Origin: Anaerolineales bacterium
GTDB taxonomy: Bacteria; Chloroflexota; Anaerolineae; Anaerolineales; UBA4823
Length of the DNA stretch: 64,000 nucleotides
Assembly: GCA_003105035.1 (NCBI GenBank)
Contig: PQAL01000038.1
Span: 62,001 to 126,000 of the forward strand
Reading direction: 5' to 3'
A program made the position numbers and the translations under genes. The notes beneath the pieces were generated by a model. That model worked only from the letters and a program-made list of their open reading frames with translations. It was not told the DNA's origin and did not search any database. This document shows, piece by piece, positions 45,189 to 56,973 of this stretch; positions within the stretch are counted from its first letter, which is position 1, and the number at the start of each line of letters is the position of its first letter.

Positions 45189-46355
45189 GTGGATCTCGTG
45201 AAAATCGCCTGCATCTCCGCCTCGCGTGTGCCATCGAGCACCGCCAACAGCATGCAGCTAATGAAATCCTGCCAGGCCCTCTTCCAACTTGGCCACGATG
45301 TTCACCTATTCCTCCCCGGTGAAGGATCGCCACCCAACAGCACCAATCTGAAAGAATTTTATGGCCTCAGGGATATTTTTCCAGTAAGCTGGCTGCCGTC
45401 AAGACCAGGCTACCACCGCTATGATCTCGCCTGGCGAGCCGCCCGTCATGCCTCTCATCTGAATGCTGATCTTACCTACGTATGGTTCATCCAGGCGGGG
45501 ATATTCTCTCTGCTTAATCATCTTCCCGTGGTCTACGAGCTTCATGGACCCCCCGAAGGCAGATTTGGGCCAACCTTATTCCGGCTTTTCTTGAAAATGC
45601 CTGGCAGGAAACGACTGCTACCCATTACCCATGCCCTGGCTAACCAACTTTCGTGGTCATACCGGTTCAACCCGGTCGATCTCAACCTCTTTCAAGTATC
45701 ACCGAATGGTGTCGATCTCGAACGATACACTGACCTTCCCCATCCAACGGCTGCCCGCCAACAGCTCGGGTTATCCTCTGCACTAACAATCGGTTATACC
45801 GGCCACCTCTACCCGGGCCGCGGGGTAAACCTGTTGGTGCAGCTTGCGATTCAATTCCCGCAGGTGCAGTTCTTATGGGTGGGTGGCACACAAGCTGACG
45901 TGAGCTACTGGCGTCATCAACTTGAGCAGCAAAACATCTCCAACGTCACCCTGACCGGTTTCATCAGCAACAAACAGTTACCCCTCTACCAGGCTGCTTG
46001 TGAGATCCTGCTGATGCCCTATGAAAAGGCTATCTCTGGCAGTAGCGGGGGTAACTCAGCCACATACGCCAGCCCGATGAAAATGTTCGAGTACATGGCC
46101 AGCCGGCGTGCCATCATCACCAGCGACCTGCCGGTCATCCATGAGGTGTTGGATACCACCAGTGCCATATTCTGCCCGGCTGATGATACCGACGCCTGGT
46201 CACAGGCTTTTTCTGAGTTGATCAGCGATGAAGGCCAGCGCAGCGCTTTGGCGGAACAAGCTTGGATTGATGTCCAGCAATACACCTGGCTGGCGCGTGC
46301 CCGCCGGGCTCTCCAAGGCTTTCCTCAATCAAAACCAGCCTCCCATCATGAGTGA
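45189..46355 (+). CDS. GT4-type glycosyltransferase
   Basis: The 388-residue protein has the two-lobe GT-B layout. The N-terminal lobe begins KIACISASRVPSSTANSMQL and includes VVYELHGPPEG, and the C-terminal lobe has TIGYTGHLYPGRGVNLLVQL, NVTLTGFISNKQLPLYQAA, and an SPMKMFEYMASRRAI segment with the Glu used by GT4 enzymes. It should transfer a sugar from a nucleotide donor inside the cell. The start is taken as GTG 45189; GTG 45198 is an alternative. It overlaps the next gene by 8 nt. Confidence 0.9.
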   Translation: MDLVKIACISASRVPSSTANSMQLMKSCQALFQLGHDVHLFLPGEGSPPNSTNLKEFYGLRDIFPVSWLPSRPGYHRYDLAWRAARHASHLNADLTYVWFIQAGIFSLLNHLPVVYELHGPPEGRFGPTLFRLFLKMPGRKRLLPITHALANQLSWSYRFNPVDLNLFQVSPNGVDLERYTDLPHPTAARQQLGLSSALTIGYTGHLYPGRGVNLLVQLAIQFPQVQFLWVGGTQADVSYWRHQLEQQNISNVTLTGFISNKQLPLYQAACEILLMPYEKAISGSSGGNSATYASPMKMFEYMASRRAIITSDLPVIHEVLDTTSAIFCPADDTDAWSQAFSELISDEGQRSALAEQAWIDVQQYTWLARARRALQGFPQSKPASHHE

Positions 46356-47796
46356 GCTTATCCAAAACCCCCACAGGAAGTGGTATTCATCGCCAACGCT
46401 ATGGCTGATTATCGTGAGCACGGTCGCCATTTTTGTTCGGCTGTTGTTGGTCGTTTTCTATCAGCCAGTCTCCTTCGGTGATACCCCCAGCTACTTCCGC
46501 TTGGCTGAAACGGTGCTCAAGGGTTTCGTTGGTTACGATGGTACCCGCACTCCCGGGTATCCAGTCTTCCTGGCTCTGACGGGGAATGACAGGACCACCT
46601 GGTTGATCCAGCTATTGCTGGGACTTTTCACCACCCTGCTCCTTTTTTACATCGGCCTGAAGCTGACTGGTAAAGCCTGGTTCGGCGGTTTAATCGGACT
46701 GTCACATACCCTAAACCTCGGTCAGCTGTTCTTTGAAGCTAATCTGCTCACCGAAGCCCTCACCACCTTCCTGATGGTGTTAACCATGGCAGGTATTATG
46801 GTCTGGTTGCTTTATCGGAAATGGCGTGGTTTTTGGCTGGCATTAATTCTGGGCACGGCATCAACCCTGACGCTCCTGGTACGTCCATTATTCATTTACC
46901 TACCCTTCTACCTCTTCACCTTCCTGTTGGTCGAATCCAGGTTGGCAACCCCAAAGGTCAAACCTGAGCCATCAGAGGATAGTCCTGACCCACCCCAACC
47001 TGCTCCGCCTCGCATGGCTTTACGCCTTGTGTTGGGCTTCCTGATCCCGGTGGTCTTACTGCTGGGTGGTTGGTTATCGTTCATCCACAAGAATTTCAAT
47101 GAGTGGTCGCTGACCACCATGAACGGCTATCATCTCGTCCAGCATACGGGCAGCTTTTTTGAGTATGTACCCGATGAATATGCTTCGCTGCGTGACACTT
47201 ATATCAAGTATCGCGATGCTCAAATCGACCAATATGGCACCCAAACGAACGCCATCTGGGATGCCATTCCCGAAATGAGCAAGGTGTCGGGTTACAGCTT
47301 CTATGCCCTTTCCCGGGTGCTGGCTCATATTTCTATCGACCTTATCCTGCATTATCCATTCCTGTATCTGAAGAATGCTGCGGGGGGCTGGTGGATGTTC
47401 TGGCGCGTACCAGTCTATTGGAGTGCTGAAGCACTGCGCATCCCCGCTCTGTCCAGCGGGGTTAGCTTGCTCATCACCCTAGAACGCGGCCTGATCTTCA
47501 TCACCAACCTGGCTTTTATCCTTGGCTCGATTTCATTTGTGATCATCGAATCTCTCTCTGCAGTTCGACGCAGGTCTTCGCCACTCTTCCTTCGCCAACA
47601 AAATCCAACCCTGCGGGCATATCTATGGCTGCTGTTAGGGAACATATGGATCGCTTCCGTCCTGCAGACCCTGCTGGATCACGGTGATAATCCCCGCTTC
47701 CTGGTTCCGTTGCAATCCCTAGTTATCTTGTGGGTGGCAGCGTTCATTTTTCAATGGGTGATCTCCCGTAAGTCATCCTTTCCAGGTACTGCGTAA
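46348..47796 (+). CDS. GT39/ArnT-like polytopic membrane protein
   Basis: ATG 46348 is chosen because it overlaps the end of the GT4 gene by only 8 nt and starts just before the first membrane segment. The 482-residue protein has about 10 membrane segments and the outward loops typical of GT-C enzymes: SFGDTPSYFRLAE and TRTPGYPVFLAL. Such enzymes use lipid-phosphate sugars as donors on the outer side of the membrane. The donor and acceptor are unknown. Confidence 0.78.
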   Translation: MSELIQNPHRKWYSSPTLWLIIVSTVAIFVRLLLVVFYQPVSFGDTPSYFRLAETVLKGFVGYDGTRTPGYPVFLALTGNDRTTWLIQLLLGLFTTLLLFYIGLKLTGKAWFGGLIGLSHTLNLGQLFFEANLLTEALTTFLMVLTMAGIMVWLLYRKWRGFWLALILGTASTLTLLVRPLFIYLPFYLFTFLLVESRLATPKVKPEPSEDSPDPPQPAPPRMALRLVLGFLIPVVLLLGGWLSFIHKNFNEWSLTTMNGYHLVQHTGSFFEYVPDEYASLRDTYIKYRDAQIDQYGTQTNAIWDAIPEMSKVSGYSFYALSRVLAHISIDLILHYPFLYLKNAAGGWWMFWRVPVYWSAEALRIPALSSGVSLLITLERGLIFITNLAFILGSISFVIIESLSAVRRRSSPLFLRQQNPTLRAYLWLLLGNIWIASVLQTLLDHGDNPRFLVPLQSLVILWVAAFIFQWVISRKSSFPGTA

Positions 47797-47818
47797 CTTT
47801 CTTGCCTTCCTAGCCACT

Positions 47819-49444
47819 ATGACGCTCACCATGAAAATAAGCAGACTTTCCAAGGAATTCTGGATGACGGTTATTACCATAGCCATCATCGCTGTCGTAT
47901 TTGCTGCCCTCGATCAATCACCAGACTACCTGCGGGCCTGGCTTGCTTATGCGCTGCTACTTGGGCTCGGGGCAGTTATATTCTTCAGTGTCCGCAAGGG
48001 GCTAGGTGCGAATAGATCGGCTGCGACTGCTGCGCTGGTATCTTTTCTCCTGCGCCTGGCCATCGGGGTGGGCCTGTTTTTGCTGCTTCCTGTTATTGGC
48101 TACCGTACCAGCCCGGAGCATCAGGCTGGCTATATCTACACCGATGCATTTTTCCGCGATACCCAGGCCTGGAACCTGGCAACCTCTGGCGATTCTCTGA
48201 CCACCGCCTTTACCCGCCAATACTCTGGCGATCAGTACGGAGGTATGCTGGCCTTGAGTGCCCTGGTTTACCGGCTGCTCAGCCCGGATGCCCATCGTCC
48301 ATTTTTAATTCTCATCATCAATGCTACGGTTTCTGCCCTGGGTGTGCTATGCCTGTGGAAGGCAACTGCCAGATGGTTTGGAGGTAAAACTGCCCTGTTG
48401 GCTGCCTGGATATTTGCCGTCTATCCAGAGAGTGTCTTGCTAGGCAGCAGCCAGATGCGCGAGGCCATCCTGATTCCCATGGTTGCCATATCATTATTCG
48501 CCCTCACCAACATCCAGGCTGGTAAAAAGTCAGGCTGGCTCCTGATGATTTTCTCAGCCGCCATCATGTTCTTCATCCAGCCCTTAGTGAGTTTTATTGC
48601 CTTTGCCGTCTTGCTTGGCGTGTGGTTCTTTGACCCAGGTACCATGGGAGCCATAAAACAGCGCAAGACGATCCTGACCATCGCTTTTATGATCAGCATC
48701 CTGTTGATTGCCATGCTGGTGGTCAGCTCAATCATGGCAAACCTTCCTTCCCTGAAAGGGACTGGACCATTAAACACCTACCTGACTTGGTTCCGCAATA
48801 ACTTCACATTCCAAAGCTATATTTTGGAGCGCAGCTCAGGGATCTTCCAAAGCCTGATCGATAGCATTGGCCAACAATGGAGCTGGTTGGTTGTCCTGGT
48901 GTATGGCATAGCTCAGCCGGTTCTACCCGCCATCGTTGGCGATCCCGATGCGGCTATGATCATGCGCCTGATCGGATTCCTGCGCGCCGCAGGCTGGTAT
49001 GCCCTGGCGTTGTTCCTGATCTACGGCACCCTGGGTGTACTGCGCAGCCGGGGAGAATCCCGCCGTTATCAGCTCATATGGATCAGCGTGGTTAACTGGG
49101 CTTGGATCATGATTGCTGCGCTGAATGCTGGCGCTGACCAGTGGGATAACCCGCGCTATAGGGTCATCCTGCTAACCTGGCAGGTGATCCTGGCGGCGTG
49201 GGCCTGGGAATGGGCTCGATCCCGCCGCGATGCCTGGCTGTGGCGCTGGCTGCTCGTGGAGGCAGTCTTCGTCGGAATGTTTACCGAATGGTACGTAGGG
49301 CGGTATTACCCGGGAATCATCCATCTGGATATCAAGTGGATGTCGTTGCTCACCCTGGTGGTATGTGGGGCTATCCTTCTGGGTGGGGTCATTTGGGACT
49401 ACTTCCACAAGAAAAAACCAGCCACGGGGGATTCTGGTTTATAA
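47819..49444 (+). CDS. GT39-like polytopic membrane protein
   Basis: The protein is 541 residues with about 12 membrane segments and a large soluble loop between the first ones (RTSPEHQAGYIYTDAFFRDT). ARWFGGKTALLAAWIFAVYP and SSQMREAI are the common GT-C type pattern that follows. The first ATG is used, although a second ATG is 12 nt downstream. The catalytic Asp/Glu is not certain. It is probably another lipid-linked sugar transferase or a polymerase-like protein. It lies 22 nt after the preceding membrane gene. Confidence 0.72.
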   Translation: MTLTMKISRLSKEFWMTVITIAIIAVVFAALDQSPDYLRAWLAYALLLGLGAVIFFSVRKGLGANRSAATAALVSFLLRLAIGVGLFLLLPVIGYRTSPEHQAGYIYTDAFFRDTQAWNLATSGDSLTTAFTRQYSGDQYGGMLALSALVYRLLSPDAHRPFLILIINATVSALGVLCLWKATARWFGGKTALLAAWIFAVYPESVLLGSSQMREAILIPMVAISLFALTNIQAGKKSGWLLMIFSAAIMFFIQPLVSFIAFAVLLGVWFFDPGTMGAIKQRKTILTIAFMISILLIAMLVVSSIMANLPSLKGTGPLNTYLTWFRNNFTFQSYILERSSGIFQSLIDSIGQQWSWLVVLVYGIAQPVLPAIVGDPDAAMIMRLIGFLRAAGWYALALFLIYGTLGVLRSRGESRRYQLIWISVVNWAWIMIAALNAGADQWDNPRYRVILLTWQVILAAWAWEWARSRRDAWLWRWLLVEAVFVGMFTEWYVGRYYPGIIHLDIKWMSLLTLVVCGAILLGGVIWDYFHKKKPATGDSGL

Positions 49445-49463
49445 TTCAGTCATTGAATTTTGA

Positions 49464-51397
<1,934 letters not shown>

Positions 51398-51398
51398 G

Positions 51399-53153
51399 AT
51401 GAGCCGGAAAATCACGGGCATACTTTATATCCTCTCTTTTGCCATCTTACCCTGGTTGGTTTTCTCGCCATCGATTAATCTGACCACAAGCTTAGCCGTG
51501 CGCCTGGGCTTGTTCGCCGTGCTTTCGCTGATAGGTGCTTACCTGTTCAGGCTTACCTGGCCCAGGTACGGTTGGGCAGGTGCCCTTTTGATTACATGTC
51601 TGGGGTATACCACGGCATATAAATTGTCTGGCTTCATCCCCGATGTGTCTTCTTATCCTTTCTCCTTGGGTTGGTCGGAGGGCAGCCGCTATTATTACGC
51701 CTCCTTGTGGCTCTCAAACCTGCTGTATGGGATTTCCTTACCACCTTCTGTGCTGCATCCCAGCCGCTATCTGCTCCAGGCAGTGCCGCTCCTTATTCCG
51801 GAGTCATCAATCTGGCTAAGTAGATTCTGGCAGGTGATGTTATGGTTGCTGACCACGACATTAACCAGCTATCTGCTGGTACGCCGGCTTCGCCTGTCTG
51901 TTCACGGGAAACCGTTGGTCATCATCCTCAGCACCCTGCTGTGGGGCTTTCTGTTCCTGTTCCAGGGGCCAGTCTATTACCACTTACAGCTCATGCTGAT
52001 CCTGATCCTGTGGGGGTTCGACAGCCAGCGTTTCTGGCGCAGCCTGATCCTTGTATTGGCCGCCTCGCTTTGGGCAGGCATCAGCCGTGTGAACTGGTTA
52101 CCGGTGCCGGGATTGTTAGCCAGTGCATTGTACATTCTGGAAGTACAGGCACGAGGTAAACCGCTGATTCGCTACCTCGTTCCTCCTGCCATATGGGCAG
52201 TTGCTGGTACCTTCACTGCCTATGCCAGCCAGCTTGCCTACCAGTCATACTCCGGCAACCCGCAATCCTGGTTTGGCTCCAGCTTCAGCTCCGATCTGCT
52301 GTGGTATAGGCTACTGCCTAATCCGACATACCCGATGGGCATCCTGCTGAGCGCCATCCTGGTATCCCTGCCCATCCTGGGTTTGATCTTATTACGCCTG
52401 GTCAGCCACTGGCGTGAGTTCCATATTCTGCGCCTGATAGGGCTGACGGCTATCCTGGCTGTGCTCTTCGCCGGTGGTGTAATCGTCAGCGTGAAAATTG
52501 GTGGCGGGAGCAACCTCCACAACCTGGATGCTTACTTATCCCTGTTGATGGTGATTGGTAGCTATATCTACTTCGACCGCTTCCTGCCCGATCAGCCAGC
52601 GGCAGTAAAGGTCGATGGTGATTCTCTGCCGAGAAGCAGCAAGCCATTACGCACAATCGAAGCGCTATTCCTGGCAGGTGCCATCATTATTCCCATTTAT
52701 TTCACACTGAGCACTGGCGGCCCAATCCCCAAGCGCGATTATGCTGCTGCCCAGGTGGCCCTCTCGGCGATCAAAACCGCTGCCAGGCAGGCGATCGATC
52801 AGGGTGGTGAAGTATTATTTATCACCCAGCGCCAGCTCCTGACCTTCAAGCAAATCCCAGGTATTCCATTGGTGCCAGATGATGAGCTGGTCTTCCTGAT
52901 GGAAATGGCCATGGGTGGCAACGCTGATTATCTCAATGCCTTTTATGCCAATATCAGCCATCAGCGCTATGACCTGATCGTTTCAGAACCCCTCGTCATC
53001 CAGTACCAGGGCCGTAGTCACAGCTTCGGTGAGGAGAATGATGCCTGGGTAAAGTCCGTTTCTGAGCCGGTTCTTTGTTTTTATGAACCAGGCGTCACAT
53101 TGGAATCAGTCGGGGTGGTTTTATATACGCCTCGTTCCACCCCATGCAGGTAA
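51399..53153 (+). CDS. Large polytopic membrane protein of unknown function
   Basis: ATG 51399 begins one base after the stop of the YbhN-like gene. The 584-residue protein has about 12 membrane segments and a periplasmic C-terminal domain (about 440-584) with DELVFLMEMAMGGNADYLNA. The loop FSLGWSEGSRYYYASL after the third segment recalls GT-C proteins, but no family was recognised. It is probably part of glycan assembly. Confidence 0.7.
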   Translation: MSRKITGILYILSFAILPWLVFSPSINLTTSLAVRLGLFAVLSLIGAYLFRLTWPRYGWAGALLITCLGYTTAYKLSGFIPDVSSYPFSLGWSEGSRYYYASLWLSNLLYGISLPPSVLHPSRYLLQAVPLLIPESSIWLSRFWQVMLWLLTTTLTSYLLVRRLRLSVHGKPLVIILSTLLWGFLFLFQGPVYYHLQLMLILILWGFDSQRFWRSLILVLAASLWAGISRVNWLPVPGLLASALYILEVQARGKPLIRYLVPPAIWAVAGTFTAYASQLAYQSYSGNPQSWFGSSFSSDLLWYRLLPNPTYPMGILLSAILVSLPILGLILLRLVSHWREFHILRLIGLTAILAVLFAGGVIVSVKIGGGSNLHNLDAYLSLLMVIGSYIYFDRFLPDQPAAVKVDGDSLPRSSKPLRTIEALFLAGAIIIPIYFTLSTGGPIPKRDYAAAQVALSAIKTAARQAIDQGGEVLFITQRQLLTFKQIPGIPLVPDDELVFLMEMAMGGNADYLNAFYANISHQRYDLIVSEPLVIQYQGRSHSFGEENDAWVKSVSEPVLCFYEPGVTLESVGVVLYTPRSTPCR

Positions 53154-53154
53154 A

Positions 53155-53163
53155 TGCGATAAT
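53155..53163 (+). promoter_or_regulatory. Extended -10 box before the next membrane gene
   Basis: TGCGATAAT, a TGn-extended -10, ends 5 nt before ATG 53169. No ribosome-binding site is present in the 15-nt gap after the preceding gene. It is a candidate leaderless start inside the operon. Confidence 0.4.
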
Positions 53164-53168
53164 TAATT

Positions 53169-55193
53169 ATGTACTGGTTTTCCCGTAAGGATCTGGCTGA
53201 TTTTATTCTTTACCTCTTGCTTTCAGGCGGATGGGCGTTAGGCGGAGTGCTGCTAGTCAGGTATGCCTTCAAGCTTCACCGCGTGGAACGGATTATCATC
53301 GGAGTAGCGACCGGCTTCGTGCTATTTATTTCTATCAGTAACCTTATTGCTCACTTCGTACCCCTGTCAGTTGCTTTTTGGGCAGCCTCGCTCCTGATCC
53401 TGACAGCGGGGCTTCCGCTAGCATGGCGATCGAAAAATCAGCCCTTGATCAGTAAAGCTGACCTGCGTAGTATCCCCCTATGGATAGCCTTTCTGGGAAT
53501 CACCGCTTTATTCACACTGATCTTACGCGGGCAATCAATATTTGACGAGTATCTGCAGCTTCCATTGATCTCTATCATGGCTGCCGGTGATATTCCACCC
53601 CATTTTTACCTCAACCCAAGCTTCTTCTTAGCCTATCATTATGCCATTCAAGTCTTCGCAGCCAGCCTGGTGAAATTGTCCCATTTCTTCCCCTGGAGTG
53701 CCTGGGATATGAGCCGGGCGCTCGTGTTTGGGTTAACCGTGGTTCTGGGTTGGATCTGGGTTCGCAAAGTCACCCGCAGCCGGCTGGCTGCCTGGTTGGG
53801 AACATTTTTGTTCACCTTCGCTGGTGGAGCACGCTGGCTGCTTTTGCTCTTACCATCTTCATGGCTGAACTGGATAAGCCATGGAGTGTCAATGACCGGT
53901 TCAGGATTGACCACTGCTGCTAGCGTAGTGGAGGCCTTGCACAGCTCTTGGGCAATTGAAGGTGGAGGTCCGGTTGCCTTCCCGTTTGCCTTCCATAATG
54001 GCATTTTTATCCCCACATTTTTCACCCTGGGTGGATCAGGCGAATTGCCATTCATGATCATCTTCCTGATGCTGCTATTAATGCCGCATGGGCTCTTTCA
54101 ACCAACCGGATTAATCATTTGGAGCATACTCTTCGCCACGCTGGCACTAAGCGCAGAACATATTTTTGCGATAGTTTGGTCAGGTATTGCATTGGCATTA
54201 TTAATTGCTTTCTTTTTTCGAAAGCGCTTGTACAAATTATTCCCATATTCATTGACCAGGCAATGGCTGGGTGTCCTCATCCTGTCAGGTATCTTAGGGT
54301 TGGTCCAGGGCGGCTTTATCACCGAAACATTCCGCAACCTGATCACTTCAATGCTGGTTGTGCCATTACAAAGTTATAACGCGGGTGGTTTTTCACTTCG
54401 CTGGCCGCTGGGGTACCCTTCAGCCCATTTTGGTTCCCTCTCACTTTCTAATCCCGGGCAGCTCGTAATCTTACTATTTGAGCTAGGGCCTGTGATTGTG
54501 ACTGTTCCAATAATATTAATGGGTTTGAAGAAAAACCTTCAGCACAAGGAATGGCTCATTGCTGGTTTGGTGATTAGCGTGGTTATCGGATTATTATTCC
54601 CGCTGTTCATGAGATATGAAGTAGATCGCGACCTCACCCGTATGCTGTCCGGTGCTCTATGGCTTAGCCTTGTGGTGAGTTTCCCCGTCCTATGGAGAGC
54701 GTTATCGCACATCCATCCAGCTGTTGTTGTTGCTCTCTCGCTTGGGTTTCTGATCTGCACCTTGGGGGGCATGGTCATTTTTCGAATCCAATTGTATTCT
54801 TTACGAACTCCACAATATGCCTACTTCATCGATGGACTTGACGCCGGCTTTACGAAAAGCTTCTGGGACAACTTGCCAAAAGATGCCCAGGTTCTCGACC
54901 GGCTTCCGGAGCGAGCGGTTACAATTTTCGGGCGCGCGGTTCGCTCCAATTCCAGTATTTACGACCCTCTGCCAGAGTGGCAGGCTCTGATCACCGATCC
55001 GGAACCCAAACGCGTAGCGGCCGCCGGATTCGACTACCTGTATATTGACCCTATCTGGTGGGATGCCCTCAGCCCTTCGCAACATGCGTATTTTTCGCAA
55101 CCATGTGCTTATCTCCTCGAAAAAAGCCAACAGGATAACAACACAAATTTTCGTTACTTGGTTGATGTCAGCACCTGCAAAGTGTCACCTTGA
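53169..55193 (+). CDS. Large polytopic membrane protein, GT-C-like
   Basis: The 674-residue protein has about 14 membrane segments and a soluble C-terminal domain of about 120 residues. An early outside loop, SIFDEYLQLPLISIMAAGDI, with an Asp-Glu pair, is like the catalytic loop of GT-C enzymes. HFYLNPSFFLAYHYAIQVF follows, also common in that group. No certain family was found. A different promoter and the lack of a ribosome-binding site suggest it may be expressed separately from the gene before it. Confidence 0.7.
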   Translation: MYWFSRKDLADFILYLLLSGGWALGGVLLVRYAFKLHRVERIIIGVATGFVLFISISNLIAHFVPLSVAFWAASLLILTAGLPLAWRSKNQPLISKADLRSIPLWIAFLGITALFTLILRGQSIFDEYLQLPLISIMAAGDIPPHFYLNPSFFLAYHYAIQVFAASLVKLSHFFPWSAWDMSRALVFGLTVVLGWIWVRKVTRSRLAAWLGTFLFTFAGGARWLLLLLPSSWLNWISHGVSMTGSGLTTAASVVEALHSSWAIEGGGPVAFPFAFHNGIFIPTFFTLGGSGELPFMIIFLMLLLMPHGLFQPTGLIIWSILFATLALSAEHIFAIVWSGIALALLIAFFFRKRLYKLFPYSLTRQWLGVLILSGILGLVQGGFITETFRNLITSMLVVPLQSYNAGGFSLRWPLGYPSAHFGSLSLSNPGQLVILLFELGPVIVTVPIILMGLKKNLQHKEWLIAGLVISVVIGLLFPLFMRYEVDRDLTRMLSGALWLSLVVSFPVLWRALSHIHPAVVVALSLGFLICTLGGMVIFRIQLYSLRTPQYAYFIDGLDAGFTKSFWDNLPKDAQVLDRLPERAVTIFGRAVRSNSSIYDPLPEWQALITDPEPKRVAAAGFDYLYIDPIWWDALSPSQHAYFSQPCAYLLEKSQQDNNTNFRYLVDVSTCKVSP

Positions 55194-55241
55194 TCGTTAA
55201 TGGTAACTAACCATAAAACTATGATCTCGTGAGGAAAAATT

Positions 55242-56042
55242 ATGAAAATTGATTATCAAGAAACCACTGGCGACCTGCTCACCCGCATTGATATCCATAA
55301 AAAATATGGGGGTCGAGATATTGATGAATGGATGCTCCACCTGCTAAACCCCCAAAAGGGCTCCAAGATCCTCGACATCGGTTGTGGCGCCGGAAAACAA
55401 TGCTTCTTGTTCTACAAGGCATTACAAGGCGAGGCCGATATTACCGGTGGGGATGTCAACCAGCAACTCCTTGAACAGGCTCGCCAGGAAAACGCCAAAA
55501 TTGGTAATCGCATTAAATTCATTGACCTGAATTTCAACCAACGCTTCCCGTTGGAAGATAATCAGTTCGACCTGGTCACTTCCTGCTTCGCCATTTATTA
55601 CTCAGAAGATATCCCTTTCACCATCTCTGAGATGCAGCGCGTGATTAAACCAGGTGGGAGGTTGTTTACGACCGGCCCCATGCCGGAAAACAAGCAGTTG
55701 TTTTACGAGATCATCACTGAAGCGACCCATAAGCCCATCCCACCTATGCCGGGCAGCTCGCGCTACTCCAGCTTGATCTATAAAGCCGTTCAACGCCTGT
55801 TTTCAAATGTTGAGATCCAGATCTTCGAGAATCCCCTCACCTTTGAGGCTGTTGATCCTTTTCTGGAATACACCCGTGCTTCCCTGTCCGAAGATCGCCG
55901 GCTGTGGAAGAACCTGTTCGAAGATGCCGGCGGATTTGAGAAGGTAATGCAAGCTATTAAGTCTGCCGCTGAAAAGCGCCTCGCCCTGGATGGAAAATTG
56001 GTCATGACCAAGGTGGTGGGTGGTTTTATCGCCACCAAATAG
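55242..56042 (+). CDS. SAM-dependent methyltransferase
   Basis: The 266-residue class I methyltransferase has KILDIGCGAGKQCFLFYKAL, GGDVNQQLLEQAR, FDLVTSCFAIYY and MQRVIKPGGRLFTTGP. GAGGAAAA precedes the ATG. It probably methylates a sugar or a carrier in this locus. The acceptor cannot be told. It lies between a polytopic membrane gene and the ABC exporter. Confidence 0.88.
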   Translation: MKIDYQETTGDLLTRIDIHKKYGGRDIDEWMLHLLNPQKGSKILDIGCGAGKQCFLFYKALQGEADITGGDVNQQLLEQARQENAKIGNRIKFIDLNFNQRFPLEDNQFDLVTSCFAIYYSEDIPFTISEMQRVIKPGGRLFTTGPMPENKQLFYEIITEATHKPIPPMPGSSRYSSLIYKAVQRLFSNVEIQIFENPLTFEAVDPFLEYTRASLSEDRRLWKNLFEDAGGFEKVMQAIKSAAEKRLALDGKLVMTKVVGGFIATK

Positions 56043-56129
56043 CTGGATGGTTCTCCTTCATAAAGTAAAGACAGCAGAAATCGATTTCATCCCGTTATAT
56101 AATACTCACAGGTAAATGCCTGGTAATTA

Positions 56130-56969
56130 ATGAAAACCCAAACTGGTCTATCCGTGGTATACGACAGCACCCGCCGGGGCTCAGTGGTCATCGAAGAGCT
56201 GCGCGAGATCCTCAATTACCGCTATCTCGTCTTACAGCTGGTTCGCCGCGATATCCTGACCCGCTATAAGAGATCTTTTTTAGGCGTCGCCTGGACCATG
56301 CTCAACCCACTGGGCATGATGCTGGTCTGGACCATCGCCTTTTCCCATTTCTTCCGGGCGGGTGACCTGCCTTCCTACCCGACATATGTGCTCAACGGCT
56401 TGCTGGCCTGGAACTTTTTCAGCCAGACCACTACCGCCTCCATGGTGAACCTGGTTTGGGGTGGTGGCTTGCTCAACCGCATCTACATCCCGCGCACGGC
56501 TTTTGCGGTTGCAGCCATGGGCACCGGCTTGGTGAACATTACCCTTTCCATGGTACCCCTGATTGGGGTGATGCTGGTAACGGGTGTGAAGATCCACCTT
56601 TCGATCCTGTTCACTCCGATCTCCGTGCTGATCCTGGCTGGTTTCGCCCTGGGAATTGGATTACTGATCTCCACCCTGGCAGTATATTTTCCTGATATTG
56701 CCGAGATGTACCAGATCCTGCTCATGGCCTGGATGTTCCTCACCCCAGTTATGTATCCAGTGACAATTCTGCCTGAGGCTTATCGCTTCTATCTCACCAC
56801 GCTGAACCCCATGTATCACATGGTCCTGTTGTTCCGCATCCCCATCTATTTCGGGCGCCTACCCACTGCTCCCGAGTTACTGATACCCCTCGGGTTGTCC
56901 TTATTCTTCCTGACGCTTGGCTGGTTGGTGTTCACCAAGAAATCGGATGAATTTTCTTACCGGATCTAA
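56130..56969 (+). CDS. wzm: Polysaccharide ABC transporter permease (Wzm)
   Basis: The 279-residue ABC-2 permease has six membrane segments and a cytoplasmic N-terminus (ELREILNYRYLVLQLVRRDI, then RYKRSFLGVAWTMLNPLGMM), both typical of Wzm/TagG. It pairs with the ATP-binding protein starting 4 nt downstream to export an undecaprenyl-linked polysaccharide. A TATAAT at 56098-56103 may be a promoter, with no clear -35. Confidence 0.94.
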   Translation: MKTQTGLSVVYDSTRRGSVVIEELREILNYRYLVLQLVRRDILTRYKRSFLGVAWTMLNPLGMMLVWTIAFSHFFRAGDLPSYPTYVLNGLLAWNFFSQTTTASMVNLVWGGGLLNRIYIPRTAFAVAAMGTGLVNITLSMVPLIGVMLVTGVKIHLSILFTPISVLILAGFALGIGLLISTLAVYFPDIAEMYQILLMAWMFLTPVMYPVTILPEAYRFYLTTLNPMYHMVLLFRIPIYFGRLPTAPELLIPLGLSLFFLTLGWLVFTKKSDEFSYRI

Positions 56970-56973
56970 TTGC